A DNA stretch of 64,000 bases from Acetobacterium woodii DSM 1030 (GTDB taxonomy: Bacteria; Bacillota; Clostridia; Eubacteriales; Eubacteriaceae). The stretch lies in NCBI RefSeq assembly GCF_000247605.1, contig NC_016894.1:3027732-3091731 (forward strand). The letters run 5' to 3'. Made by a program: the position numbers and the translations under genes. How positions within the stretch are numbered: the first letter of the stretch is position 1; every line of letters begins with the position of its first letter. The notes below the pieces were generated by a model, which was not told the DNA's origin, made no database searches, and saw only the letters and a program-made list of their open reading frames with translations. Positions 44,632 to 53,865 of the stretch are shown here, one piece after another.

Positions 44632-45699
44632 TTATCTGAATAATTCGATCGCTTGTTGTTTCTGAATTTTGACAATCTGAGCTTTGCCTATTTTTTCCAG
44701 GGCACAGATATGAAGCTCATCATTTTCAAATTTTTTATCGGTAAATAAAATTTCCTGAACCTTTTCGAGTGGCATTGACGGCAATTCAGTTGGTAAGCCA
44801 TAATTTTCCAATATTTCAATAATATTATGATAGGTATCTTTTTGAGTGATCCCTTCAGCAACTGTTTTTTTGGTAATTTGAGCCATGCCAATTGCCACTG
44901 CTTCGCCATGAGAATATTTTTTAAATTTATAAAAAGTTTCAACCACATGACCAACCGTATGTCCAAAATTTAAAATCCGCCGCAATCCCTGTTCATGTTC
45001 ATCGGTTTGCACAACATCCCGTTTAATCTGACAACACTTCGAAATGATCTCTTCCATATCTTCGACCAGATCTTCATGATAGGTGTATCCCATCAATTTT
45101 ATAAAAAGCGGGGCACTGCTGATACATCCATATTTAATGACCTCCGCCATGCCATCAATCAAATAATGATCTTCCAATGTTTCTAAAAATAAAGGATCAA
45201 TAATAACGGCTTTCGGTTGATGAAACGCACCAACCAGGTTTTTCCCATAATCCAGATCAATCCCGACTTTTCCGCCGACACTGCTGTCAACCTGGGCTAA
45301 TAATGATGTCGGCACCTGGATTAAATCGATTCCGCGAAGATAGGTCGCCGCACAAAATCCCCCGAGATCACCGACAACACCCCCCCCCAGTGTGAGGATT
45401 GCATCGCTACGGGAGATGTTACATCTAATCAACTCCTGATAAATCTCTGCTGTTTGTTCCAGACATTTACTTTGTTCGCCCGGTGGGATAACAATACTGT
45501 AAACCTTGGGACCGGAAAGACGAACCTGACGTTCGATTTCTTTTAAATATTCTTTGGCAACATTTTTATCGGTAATAATAACAACCTTGTGATATTGGGA
45601 AAAGAGGGCTTTCATTTGAGCTAACCGCCCTTTAATACCTTTTTCAATGATAATCGGGTACTCATGACTATTTTCTGTTTTACAGATTAATTCCTTCAT
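44632..45699 (-). CDS. aroB: 3-dehydroquinate synthase
   Basis: 355 aa. Catalyses the second shikimate step, cyclising DAHP. The NAD loop GGGVVGDLGGFCAATYLRG, the metal ligands of the Glu/His set (DGMAEVIKYG, NFGHTVGHVVE, KKYSHGEAVAIGM) are all present. The ATG at 45699 follows AAAGGAG. First gene of the shikimate run, which continues over a 124-bp gap into aroA, aroC and chorismate mutase. A run of C at about 45380 (GTTGTCGGTGATC region) is in frame. Confidence 0.95.
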   Translation of the reverse strand: MKELICKTENSHEYPIIIEKGIKGRLAQMKALFSQYHKVVIITDKNVAKEYLKEIERQVRLSGPKVYSIVIPPGEQSKCLEQTAEIYQELIRCNISRSDAILTLGGGVVGDLGGFCAATYLRGIDLIQVPTSLLAQVDSSVGGKVGIDLDYGKNLVGAFHQPKAVIIDPLFLETLEDHYLIDGMAEVIKYGCISSAPLFIKLMGYTYHEDLVEDMEEIISKCCQIKRDVVQTDEHEQGLRRILNFGHTVGHVVETFYKFKKYSHGEAVAIGMAQITKKTVAEGITQKDTYHNIIEILENYGLPTELPSMPLEKVQEILFTDKKFENDELHICALEKIGKAQIVKIQKQQAIELFR

Positions 45700-45729
45700 T
45701 TTCTCGGCTCCTTTAAAATCTTAACGTCT

Positions 45730-45738
45730 ATTATATCA
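45730..45738 (-). promoter_or_regulatory. Extended -10 of the aro operon
   Basis: TGATATAAT on the minus strand, about 31 bases before the aroB start; no strong -35. I found no T-box or Trp-type leader between it and the upstream terminator. Confidence 0.45.
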
Positions 45739-45841
45739 TAGTTTTTTCAATTTAAAACCATAAAGCACTTTCATACTGATAAAATCGTATGAGTATTGTT
45801 TACATCTGTCCCTAAAATGAAGACATTTTTGCTGATAAAAG

Positions 45842-45995
45842 AACCGCCTTAACTAAGACGGTAATATCCAGAATAACAACAGCAAGCAGCACCGACTAAT
45901 TGTTCCCTCACGTTGTGTGTCTACAACCGTTTCACAATTCGTCGGTACGGTGCTTTTTATTTAACCTGACAGTCGTAGTTAAAACTGTCAGGATG
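45842..45995 (-). terminator. Three successive hairpins after the nucleoside transporter operon
   Basis: On the minus strand: CCTGACAG/CTGTCAGG (about 45966-45993), a longer one, AGCACCG-CGAC-AATTGT with ACAATT-GTCGGTGCT (about 45880-45956), and ACCGTCTTA/TAAGGCGGT followed by TTCTTTT (about 45842-45868). The last looks like a standard terminator. No gene is seen in 45740-46007. Confidence 0.6.
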
Positions 45996-46007
45996 AAATT
46001 TTTCTGC

Positions 46008-46940
46008 TTATCGATCTTCTTTAAAATAATTTTTTCCCAGCCAGGCCGGTTCTTTTTTATTTCTGGTTTTTCGCATTGATGTAAAGATCAAGACAAAAAC
46101 GGTGGCCAGATAAGGTAATGCTGTGAAAAAATAGATCGACACCGGCAGCGTATATTGTTGCAACCAGAAACTGGCAATATCCAGAGCCCCAAAGAAGTAT
46201 GCCCCCAACAGCGCTTTCCCCGGATTCCACATCGCAAAAATTACTAGTGCAACCGCAATCCAACCTCTGCCACTGACAACGTTAACCGGATAAATACTGA
46301 TGTATACCAAGGATAAAAAGGCTCCCCCCAAACCGCAAAGAGCACCGGAAAGAGCAATATTAACATATTTATAACGATCGACCGGAATCCCGCTGGCATC
46401 TGCTGCCACCGGATTCTCACCGACCATCCGGGTATTTAAACCCCACTTGGTTTTATAGAGATAAATATATATTGCAATGACCAGAAAATACGAAAAATAA
46501 ACATAAATACTTTGGTTAAAAAAGATCTGTCCAACAGCCGGAATATCGCCTAAAACAGGCACTTGAACCGGTGCAAAAAAAGCGGTAATTGCTTCCGGTA
46601 CTTTTTTACCAACAAAATTTTTACCAAAGAAAGCGGCAAAACCAACGCCAAAGATACTTAACGTAAGTCCGGTAACCACTTGATTAGCCTTTAAGCTAAT
46701 CGTTAAAAGGCCATAAATCAGTGCCCCAACGGCACCCGCAAGAGCGGCAAAAAAAACCGCCAGCAATGGATTGCCAAAGGTGAAGCCGGCAATAAAACCG
46801 ATCACCGCCCCCATTTGCATCATCCCTTCCACCCCCAGATTGAGGTGTCCGACTTTTTCAGAAATAATTTCTCCTAAAGTTGCATAAAGTAAACAGGTTC
46901 CGGCTTTAACCGCCGCTGTTAAGAAAAAGATAAATTCCAT
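46008..46940 (-). CDS. Nucleoside ABC transporter permease (NupQ/YufQ-like)
   Basis: 310 aa with eight or more membrane spans and the family opening (TAAVKAGTCLLYATLGEIISEKVGHLNLGVEG in part). Its EKVGHLNLGVEGMMQMGAV stretch is the marker of the short permease of BMP-type nucleoside importers. It forms the channel with the adjacent NupP-like protein. The start follows 0 bp after nupP. C-terminal charged tail. Substrate (guanosine and other nucleosides) is by analogy with B. subtilis NupNOPQ. Confidence 0.85.
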   Translation of the reverse strand: MEFIFFLTAAVKAGTCLLYATLGEIISEKVGHLNLGVEGMMQMGAVIGFIAGFTFGNPLLAVFFAALAGAVGALIYGLLTISLKANQVVTGLTLSIFGVGFAAFFGKNFVGKKVPEAITAFFAPVQVPVLGDIPAVGQIFFNQSIYVYFSYFLVIAIYIYLYKTKWGLNTRMVGENPVAADASGIPVDRYKYVNIALSGALCGLGGAFLSLVYISIYPVNVVSGRGWIAVALVIFAMWNPGKALLGAYFFGALDIASFWLQQYTLPVSIYFFTALPYLATVFVLIFTSMRKTRNKKEPAWLGKNYFKEDR

Positions 46941-48005
46941 TTAAGCAACCTCACTTTTCGATTTATCGGAAACAAATCGGTATTGTAATACAAATTCACT
47001 CCCTAAAATAAAGAACAAAATAATCGCCTGAATCATTTCGGCCACTGAACCAGGTATTTGAAAAGCCGTCTGAATATACGAAGCCCCCTGTAAAAGCACC
47101 GCAAAAGCAAACGAGTTAAATACGATAAACGGTACTCTAAGACCTGAAAGCCAAGCGACTATGATCGCCGTAAAACCCAAACCGCCAGTAATTTCAACGG
47201 AAAGAGCCCCACTGACTCCGGCGGTCTGCATCATCCCCACCATGCCGCATAAACCGCCACTGATGAGAGCCGCAATCAAAACTGTTTTGGTGATATTAAT
47301 CCCAATGTAGCGGGCAGTATTTTCACTTTCTCCCAACACCTCAATTTCGAATCCGATTTTTGATCGATTCATGAAGTAATACATTGCTATGACAATAATA
47401 ACCGCCATCAGAATACTCAAATTAAAACCGCTGGCACTGGGCAACAAGGCATTATCGGGAAGATTAGCAATTTTAGGCATTCCGTTAGCTGCCGGGTCTT
47501 TCCAAAAATCATATTGCAACGCGGTTACCAGGGTCAACGCAATATAATTTAACATCAATGTAAACAACGTTTCATTGGTGCCAAATCGAGCTTTGAAAAA
47601 AGCTGGTATCATTAACCAAATGGCCCCAAATATAAATGAAACCACAATCATACAGATCAGCATAAGCGGTAATGGTAAATCCGGCAGGGTCCGAACGACT
47701 AGCGTCGTTCCTACGGCCCCCATCAAAAACTGACCTTCGGCGCCAATATTCCAGAAACGCATTTTAAAAGCCACCATTACCCCCAGCGACAACACCAGCA
47801 AGGGAACCATTTTCTCAATCGTGGCGGCAAATCGATGGAGACCGCCAAAACATCCTTGAAAAATGCCAATATATAATTCAATCGGATTAGCTCCAGCAAA
47901 AACAACAATAATCGATGCCACCATTAATGCGGCGACCACCGCTAAAACACGGACGATTATTTTCTCTTGCGTTTTGGGAGCGTCTTTTTTTACAACGTGG
48001 AGCAT
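46941..48005 (-). CDS. Nucleoside ABC transporter permease (NupP/YufP-like)
   Basis: 354 aa, about ten membrane spans. KMRFWNIGAEGQFLMGAVG is the permease marker of this family, and IGINITKTVLIAALISGGLCG follows later in the chain. ATG at 48005 behind GAAGGAG, overlapping the end of the ATPase gene by 16 bp, so translation is coupled. Pairs with the NupQ-like permease. Confidence 0.85.
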   Translation of the reverse strand: MLHVVKKDAPKTQEKIIVRVLAVVAALMVASIIVVFAGANPIELYIGIFQGCFGGLHRFAATIEKMVPLLVLSLGVMVAFKMRFWNIGAEGQFLMGAVGTTLVVRTLPDLPLPLMLICMIVVSFIFGAIWLMIPAFFKARFGTNETLFTLMLNYIALTLVTALQYDFWKDPAANGMPKIANLPDNALLPSASGFNLSILMAVIIVIAMYYFMNRSKIGFEIEVLGESENTARYIGINITKTVLIAALISGGLCGMVGMMQTAGVSGALSVEITGGLGFTAIIVAWLSGLRVPFIVFNSFAFAVLLQGASYIQTAFQIPGSVAEMIQAIILFFILGSEFVLQYRFVSDKSKSEVA

Positions 48006-49528
48006 TCTTCTTCTCCTTCACTCATTATTCCGGACATCATCAATCCGATTGCTTCTTTTGTCGTTTTTCGGGGATTAACAATTCCGGTCACCTTGCCTTC
48101 GCATAAAACCAGAATGCGATCACAGAGACTCATTAAGACATCTAAATCTTCGCCAACATACATGATCGGTTTCATTTTGGCTTTTTGTTCATTCAGTAAG
48201 TCGTAAATAATCTGTGATGATCCCACATCGAGTCCTCGTGTTGCATAGGCCGTTATCATCAGTTTTGGTTCTAATTCAATTTCCCGCCCCAGCAATACTT
48301 TTTGAATATTTCCCCCGGACAATAAACTGACTGCGTGGTTTTCGATCGCCGGTGTTGAGACATTCAAACGTTCAACCAGCGCTTCGGCTTTACTCCGCGA
48401 AATATCACGTGAAATACCCAAACCCTTCTTATTACGATAATCTTTTAATAAAACATTATCAATAATATCCATCGTCGAAACCAGACCCATCCCCAGACGA
48501 TCCTCCGGTACAAAACTTAAGCTGATACCCATTTGGCTGATTTTCTCTGGATTTTTGCCAACAATATTTTCGCCTTCAAAAAATATTTCTCCTGATTTGA
48601 TATGATACAAACCAGCAATCCCTTCACATAATTCTTTTTGACCGCTGCCAGCAATGCCGGCAATTCCCAAAATTTCCCCGGCATAAAGGTCAAAGCTGAC
48701 ATGATCTAAAACGGGCACCTTATTCTGATCAATAGCGGTAATCGACTTAACTTCCAAACATTTTTTCCCGCGTTCGACTTCAACAAAGGGGACATTAAGT
48801 TCCATGACATCACCAACCATTAATCCCGCCAATTCCTGAGCGGTTGTTTCTTTTTTATTAACCGTCTGAATCGTGGTTCCTTTACGCATGATGGTAATCC
48901 GATCACTAATTTCCATAACCTCTTCCAGCTTATGAGTAATGATAATCACCGAACAACCCGTTTCAACCATTTTTCTGATAATTTTAAAGAGATTTTTAAT
49001 TTCCTGTGGCGTCAGCACCGCGGTTGGTTCATCAAGAATTAAAATATCAGCACCACGGTATAACACCTTAAAGATTTCAAGACTCTGCTTTTCAGCAACC
49101 GCCATCTCATAAACCTTTTTTAGCGGATCAATATCCATTCCCAACTGATCGATCAATTTCCCCATCTCATCTAAAATCTTTTTCTTATTTAAAAAAGGGG
49201 TCGTCTTACGACTCCCGGCAGCAACATTTTCCAGTGCCGAAAAAACATCTACCAATTTATAATGTTGCGGCAACATACCAATTCCTAAATCCAAAGCGAT
49301 TTTAGGTGAGCTGATATTGACGTTTTGTCCTTTCACTTCAATGGATCCTTCATCAGGCATATAAATGCCGTTTAAAACATTCATCAGTGAACTTTTACCA
49401 GCCCCATTCTCTCCCAGAATGGCATGCACTTCTCCCTTTTTTAATGAAAATTCCACATGATCCAGGGCTTTGACTTTACCAAAAACCTTTGTGATGTTTT
49501 CCATTTTAACGATATAATCATTATTCAT
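47990..49528 (-). CDS. Nucleoside ABC transporter ATPase (NupO/YufO-like)
   Basis: 512 aa with two nucleotide-binding domains. The first is complete: GENGAGKSSLM, then MAVAEKQSLEIFKVL and LILDEPTAVLTP. In the second, GIAGSGQKELCEG replaces Walker A and LLSGGNIQKVLLGRE the signature, with ITAYATRGLDVGS in place of Walker B; a degenerate second half is usual in this sugar/nucleoside-type family. It energises uptake through NupPQ. A hairpin separates it from the binding-protein gene. Confidence 0.9.
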   Translation of the reverse strand: MNNDYIVKMENITKVFGKVKALDHVEFSLKKGEVHAILGENGAGKSSLMNVLNGIYMPDEGSIEVKGQNVNISSPKIALDLGIGMLPQHYKLVDVFSALENVAAGSRKTTPFLNKKKILDEMGKLIDQLGMDIDPLKKVYEMAVAEKQSLEIFKVLYRGADILILDEPTAVLTPQEIKNLFKIIRKMVETGCSVIIITHKLEEVMEISDRITIMRKGTTIQTVNKKETTAQELAGLMVGDVMELNVPFVEVERGKKCLEVKSITAIDQNKVPVLDHVSFDLYAGEILGIAGIAGSGQKELCEGIAGLYHIKSGEIFFEGENIVGKNPEKISQMGISLSFVPEDRLGMGLVSTMDIIDNVLLKDYRNKKGLGISRDISRSKAEALVERLNVSTPAIENHAVSLLSGGNIQKVLLGREIELEPKLMITAYATRGLDVGSSQIIYDLLNEQKAKMKPIMYVGEDLDVLMSLCDRILVLCEGKVTGIVNPRKTTKEAIGLMMSGIMSEGEEECSTL

Positions 49529-49548
49529 GCTCTCACCTTTACTAAAAA

Positions 49549-49580
49549 TAGCGGACAGAGCCAGTTGACTCTGTCCGTTA
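49549..49580 (-). terminator. Partial terminator between the binding protein and ATPase genes
   Basis: TAACGGACAGAG pairs with CTCTGTCCGCTA (12 pairs), followed by five T on the minus strand. It lies inside the operon and should make more binding protein than membrane components. Confidence 0.65.
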
Positions 49581-49593
49581 TATCATTTTTGTT

Positions 49594-50688
49594 CTATTTT
49601 AAACTACCAACGACATTATCAACAAACCAATCCATGCTTAACAGTGCTTCATCTGTCATGGATGTTCCCGCTGGTACTTTTACAGCACCGGTTTGATCTT
49701 TTAGTTCGCCAGCAAAAATAGTTAACTCACCTGATTTAATTGCTTTGGTCGCGGTGTCAACTTGAGCTTGCGCAGATCCCGGAGCTAAAGCAGTCAGATC
49801 GTCCAGATAGACAATCCCGTCATTCATGCCGCCCCAGTATTGAGTCGATTTCCAAGTGCCGTCAATCACTGATTTAACGGTATCTGTGTAATATCCGCTA
49901 AAATCCCAAAGTGGCGCCGTCATATAGACTTCCGGCATTGACTCAGCTGCACTTAAATCATAACCAATGGATAATGCGCCTGCTTCTTTGGCGGCTTCCA
50001 TGGTTGCTGTTGAATCCTGATGTTGAGCAGTTACATCACAACCTTGCTGAATCAATGCTTCCGCAGCAGCTTTTTCAACTGTTGGATCATACCAGGTATT
50101 GGTCCAGGATACATTAACAGTAGCGGCTGGATTAACCGATTTTACCCCCAATGCAAAAGCATTAATGCCTCGAACAACTTCGGGAATCGGCATTGCTGCC
50201 ACATAAGCTATTTTATTAGTTTTTGTTGTTAAACCCGCAACAATACCAGATAAATATCGTGGTTCTTCAATTTTTCCAAAATAAGTACCTAAGTTATCAG
50301 CTGTCATATAACCTGAACAATGTTCAAATTTAACATCTGGGTATTCTGCCGCAGCTTCAACCATTCCATCCATAAAACCATAGCTGGTTCCAAAAATAAT
50401 CGTACAGCCCTGATCAACCATATCTCTGATTGATGATACCACTGCACTTTTTTCCTCAGCGACATTTTCTTTAACGATTGTTTCGACTTTGCCACCCATA
50501 TTTTCAACCATTTTGGCTCGACCAGCGTCATGAGCTTGCGACCAACCGCCGTCGTCTGCAGGCCCGACATACAAAAATCCAACTTTCACTACATCGGTTT
50601 TACCAGATGTTGAACCTGAACTGCATCCCGCCACAGTGACAACCACTAAAATTAGCGCCAGCATCAATACTCCCAATTTCTTTTTCAT
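49594..50688 (-). CDS. BMP-family nucleoside-binding lipoprotein
   Basis: 364 aa. Signal peptide with lipobox VAGC (Cys about residue 21), so lipid-anchored outside the membrane. The BMP/Med-type fold is seen in KVGFLYVGPADDGGWSQAHD, then IIFGTSYGFMDGMVEAA and VTAQHQDSTATMEAAKEAG. It captures nucleosides for the NupOPQ-like transporter. I chose ATG 50688, behind AGGAGGAAG; the frame extends upstream 43 codons with no signal-like content. No purine riboswitch was recognised upstream. Confidence 0.9.
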   Translation of the reverse strand: MKKKLGVLMLALILVVVTVAGCSSGSTSGKTDVVKVGFLYVGPADDGGWSQAHDAGRAKMVENMGGKVETIVKENVAEEKSAVVSSIRDMVDQGCTIIFGTSYGFMDGMVEAAAEYPDVKFEHCSGYMTADNLGTYFGKIEEPRYLSGIVAGLTTKTNKIAYVAAMPIPEVVRGINAFALGVKSVNPAATVNVSWTNTWYDPTVEKAAAEALIQQGCDVTAQHQDSTATMEAAKEAGALSIGYDLSAAESMPEVYMTAPLWDFSGYYTDTVKSVIDGTWKSTQYWGGMNDGIVYLDDLTALAPGSAQAQVDTATKAIKSGELTIFAGELKDQTGAVKVPAGTSMTDEALLSMDWFVDNVVGSLK

Positions 50689-50908
50689 TCTCTTCCTCCT
50701 ATTTTTAATTCGGTAAGGAACAATTATTTTAAACAGTCCTGCCCATGCTGATATTTTAACTAAAAACCATCTAAAATGCAATCTAAAAAAGATGAATAAA
50801 ATTACCGTCCACGCCATCTTTTTATTGCATTACGACAATAAATTCGTTATGATTACTATGTAAACAAGGTGAACTTAAATTTCCCCCTGTTAATTGAATG
50901 TTTCATTG

Positions 50909-51026
50909 CGGGTAATTGCGAAACTGCCATGAACTTTGTAGCCAGTTTCACACATTACAGAATCGTTTGCAGAAACTGCACCTAAAGCAACGATTGTTCG
51001 ATGTTTTTTAATTTCGTAATTACCTA
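50909..51026 (-). mobile_element. MITE-like element, copy 3 (118 bp, internally deleted)
   Basis: Left end CGGGTAATTGCGAAA, right end TTTCGTAATTACCTA. It matches copy 2 over both ends but lacks about 53 bp of the central palindrome. No clear target duplication remains, so it is older. It ends 27 bases before the MarR-type gene. Confidence 0.75.
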
Positions 51027-51053
51027 TGTTAGTATTTTGAAAGGAGTGTCATT

Positions 51054-51680
51054 TTGAAAAAAGAAAAAAAAAGCAAGAAACCGGATGTCAAAGAAATTAA
51101 AAGTTCCAAAAAAGAGGTCAAAAAGAAAATTACGACTGAAGAAAAAAAAGTAGGTACTAATGTCAAAAAAGAAAAATCCGTTGATCAAACCACCAGTGAT
51201 CATCAAGCTGATTTAAATCTTGACGATTCTGCAATCAAAGCGCTCATGATCGACTCTTCACTCATTTATCAGAGCATCCTCAATTTACCACAAAGCTTTG
51301 ACGTGGACGCCACCACCTATTCCCTCTATCCTTCTGAACTAAAAGCACTGGACATGATTGGCCAATTTGCGGATATCAACCTTACCCAATTGGCTAACAA
51401 ACTGGGAATTTCTAAAAGTGCTATTTCAAAATGTACCGCTAAACTGCTCGAAAAAGAATTGATCACTAAAGAAAAATCTTTAATCAATGTTCGTGAAGTT
51501 GTTTTTTCGCTTACCGCTAATGGTCAAACAATTTTTAAGCAGTTACAAAATGTTCAAGATAACCTATTTGAACCATTTAATCAGGCCATGGCAAAATTCA
51601 CATCCGCTGAAATGAACGAGCTCCACCGCATGTTCTTATCGATTCATGCTAGCCTCACTGAAATACTTAACCGCGCATAA
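51054..51680 (+). CDS. MarR-family regulator with a lysine-rich N-terminal tail
   Basis: 208 aa. Residues 1-55 are a low-complexity Lys/Glu/Ser tail (KKEKKSKKPDVKEIKSSKK) not usual for the family. Residues 75-200 are a winged helix-turn-helix: LYPSELKALDMIGQFADI, then LTQLANKLGISKSAISKCTA and the wing EKSLINVREVVFSLT. The TTG at 51054 has AAGGAGTG before it. Monocistronic, followed by a strong hairpin. The target is unknown; the tail may add non-specific DNA binding. Confidence 0.83.
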   Translation: MKKEKKSKKPDVKEIKSSKKEVKKKITTEEKKVGTNVKKEKSVDQTTSDHQADLNLDDSAIKALMIDSSLIYQSILNLPQSFDVDATTYSLYPSELKALDMIGQFADINLTQLANKLGISKSAISKCTAKLLEKELITKEKSLINVREVVFSLTANGQTIFKQLQNVQDNLFEPFNQAMAKFTSAEMNELHRMFLSIHASLTEILNRA

Positions 51681-51688
51681 TTTCATAA

Positions 51689-51745
51689 GAGCCACTTGCT
51701 TGAAATGTCGCCTCCACAAACTGCGACATTTCAAGCAAGTGGCTC
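51689..51745. terminator. Perfect 22-bp hairpin terminator
   Basis: The arms at 51689-51710 and 51724-51745 are perfectly complementary (start GAGCCACTTG, end CAAGTGGCTC), between the MarR-type gene and the convergent membrane protein gene. Confidence 0.8.
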
Positions 51746-51771
51746 AATTAAACTTTTCATCCGTCAATATC

Positions 51772-53133
51772 TTAATCAATGGTTTTTTCGAGTAGCAATT
51801 TTTCATGATTTTCAAAGGTTTCCCGAGAATATATTTTTTTCTCATAAATCTTTGTCCCCGGTCTTTCCAGAGCGCCCATCAAAAATTGATAATAAGCCCC
51901 CGGTGTGACAATATTTCCGGTTGCCGGTTTCTCAAAACCGGTCTTTTCGAAAAGTGAATCTGCAACTTTGACGCAATTAGTATCGAGTGCAAAATATGTT
52001 TTTAAAGGCCCTTTGAGAAATTTATAGAACCGTGCTCCGGTGCCCTTGTAAATGGTATCTTCCACCCCGGTATAATTTCCCGGCTCTAATAAGCCCCGTT
52101 CAGCTAACTGAGTATCACAAAACCATTCTTCCATATTCTCCTGAAATCGTTCATAATTTTTTTTTATTATTTCCAATTCTTCATCGGAAAAAGCCACTTT
52201 AAAAGAAATCAGCACTTTTTTGTCATTTAGAATCGACTCTCTTAAATAGCGATCTTTATTGCAGATAAAAAGCACCCCATCACTCATAATACCACCTAAA
52301 CGATACGAATGTTTATCGAAATTTCCATAAGAAATGACTTCGTCACCAAATATCAAATCGACATGTCCAAACGCCTCCATCAATTTTTTTGATAGATGAA
52401 CCAGAATTTCAACATTCATCGGATTAATTCCAGCTTTTTCCGGAATGATCATTTCCTGCGATAAAATATAAGCATTGGCATCTTCAGAGGCTATTTTATC
52501 ATCATATTTTTTCAATAAAGTCATTGGTACAAAAGCCCCAAGTAAAGAAGGTAAGGCAATCCGCATCCGGCGTTGCATTTTTTTTACGGATTGACTCATT
52601 TTCGCTTGCGTTTCAGCTTCATTAAAAGCGTCAAAAATTAACGTCACGCCGTACCAAATCAAATAAATGCCGGCCACCATTGCAAAGCTCACCGTTTTAA
52701 AATAACTATTGAAAAATAAATAAATACCAAAACCAAAACTTAAAAATCCATTGACAAATGAAATGCCATAATTTGGTACTCCATCCCGCCAATAAGTCAC
52801 GGCCGAGATAAACTTAACAATACTGTTTATTAATACGTAGCTGGCAAAAACATACGGAATTAACTCAGCTAGAGCAAACCGAAAATAAAAAAGCACGGCT
52901 GAAAAACCTAAATTCATCAATGCCCCGATAAGTTTCATTTTTTTATTTTCGCCTTGGAATTTCAAAATAACCGCGATTGTATTCACAAAGGTAAAAATTA
53001 CCAACGCGATTATCAATAAAACCACTAAATCTTCAACTGAAGTTCTGGGATGACTGATCATATAAATACCAATCCCGGCAACACCAACGCCTGAACTTGT
53101 TTCCATTATTTTTTTTGACTTTTTCTGATTCAT
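51772..53133 (-). CDS. Membrane protein, DUF308/HdeD-like with unknown C-terminal domain
   Basis: 453 aa. Residues 10-180 hold about six short membrane spans typical of HdeD/DUF308 proteins (SVEDLVVLLIIALVIFTFV, VFASYVLINSIVKFISAV). After a linker, the cytosolic half (about 240-450) has no motif that I know. It follows the pilus genes by 45 bp on the same strand and may share their transcript, but a role in pili is only positional. Confidence 0.65.
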   Translation of the reverse strand: MNQKKSKKIMETSSGVGVAGIGIYMISHPRTSVEDLVVLLIIALVIFTFVNTIAVILKFQGENKKMKLIGALMNLGFSAVLFYFRFALAELIPYVFASYVLINSIVKFISAVTYWRDGVPNYGISFVNGFLSFGFGIYLFFNSYFKTVSFAMVAGIYLIWYGVTLIFDAFNEAETQAKMSQSVKKMQRRMRIALPSLLGAFVPMTLLKKYDDKIASEDANAYILSQEMIIPEKAGINPMNVEILVHLSKKLMEAFGHVDLIFGDEVISYGNFDKHSYRLGGIMSDGVLFICNKDRYLRESILNDKKVLISFKVAFSDEELEIIKKNYERFQENMEEWFCDTQLAERGLLEPGNYTGVEDTIYKGTGARFYKFLKGPLKTYFALDTNCVKVADSLFEKTGFEKPATGNIVTPGAYYQFLMGALERPGTKIYEKKIYSRETFENHEKLLLEKTID

Positions 53134-53178
53134 TTTTGTCCTTTTTAGGCGGACGCATTAGTCGCCTGTTTATTTTTT

Positions 53179-53862
53179 TCATTGTTTATCATGCGTTTCT
53201 TTTTCTTTTATGATTGACGTTTTTTCATCCTGAAAACCATAACTTTCCAACTTTAAGCTCATTCGTTTTTCACTGGCGCCCTCAATTTCATAATTCAAAA
53301 TACGGATTGCGGGTTGAAAATTATTTAATTCGTTTAAAAAGGCCATCAAATGATCATCATTTCCAGAACAGATCACGATCAATTGACATCTGACAAAGCT
53401 TTTTTTATCCGGCCCAATAATGGATTTATCTTCTTTATCAATAAATTCATTATCGATTTTTGTTCCTATAATATCATCAATTTGCGGATCAATTGGATAA
53501 AATTTTACTGAAACCAGATCAACCTTAGAAATTTCGGCGATATTTGCAATGCCTTCGTATAATTGAATCGTATCGATCTCACTCGGCAGATTTTTTTGAA
53601 GTTCATCCAGTTGCTCACCAATATTTTTTAACTTTGCCAAATAACTTTCTTCTGACATTGCATCTGGTAAAGCCAAACTATAAGTTTTTCTTTCTGCCAG
53701 CAATGCCTGATGTTCAATCACTGTCTGATATTTTGGAATGATTAGCAACGCGATCACCATCACCAAAACAGAAACAAATACAATCGCTTTTTCAATTTGT
53801 CTTTTTTGGTCTTTTTTAGGCCTTTCGTTTGTTTTATTTTCCCCAAACTCGTTTCGTTTCAC
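53179..53862 (-). CDS. PilO-like type IV pilus inner-membrane protein
   Basis: 227 aa. One membrane span (residues 25-45), then a coiled segment (LAKLKNIGEQLDELQKNLP) and a C-terminal ferredoxin-like domain (SFVRCQLIVICSGNDDHLMAFL), the layout of PilO. Starts GTG at 53862 behind GAGG, 3 bp after PilN. Works with PilM and PilN in the pilus alignment complex. Confidence 0.75.
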   Translation of the reverse strand: MKRNEFGENKTNERPKKDQKRQIEKAIVFVSVLVMVIALLIIPKYQTVIEHQALLAERKTYSLALPDAMSEESYLAKLKNIGEQLDELQKNLPSEIDTIQLYEGIANIAEISKVDLVSVKFYPIDPQIDDIIGTKIDNEFIDKEDKSIIGPDKKSFVRCQLIVICSGNDDHLMAFLNELNNFQPAIRILNYEIEGASEKRMSLKLESYGFQDEKTSIIKEKETHDKQ

Positions 53863-53865
53863 CCT

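Noticed and set aside
45700-45840. Searched for a T-box or attenuator ahead of the aro operon
   Set aside because: The leader is only about 30 bases from the -10 to aroB; no T-box sequence is present.
50690-50905. Searched for a purine riboswitch upstream of the nucleoside-binding protein gene
   Set aside because: No recognisable purine aptamer core or matching terminator was seen.
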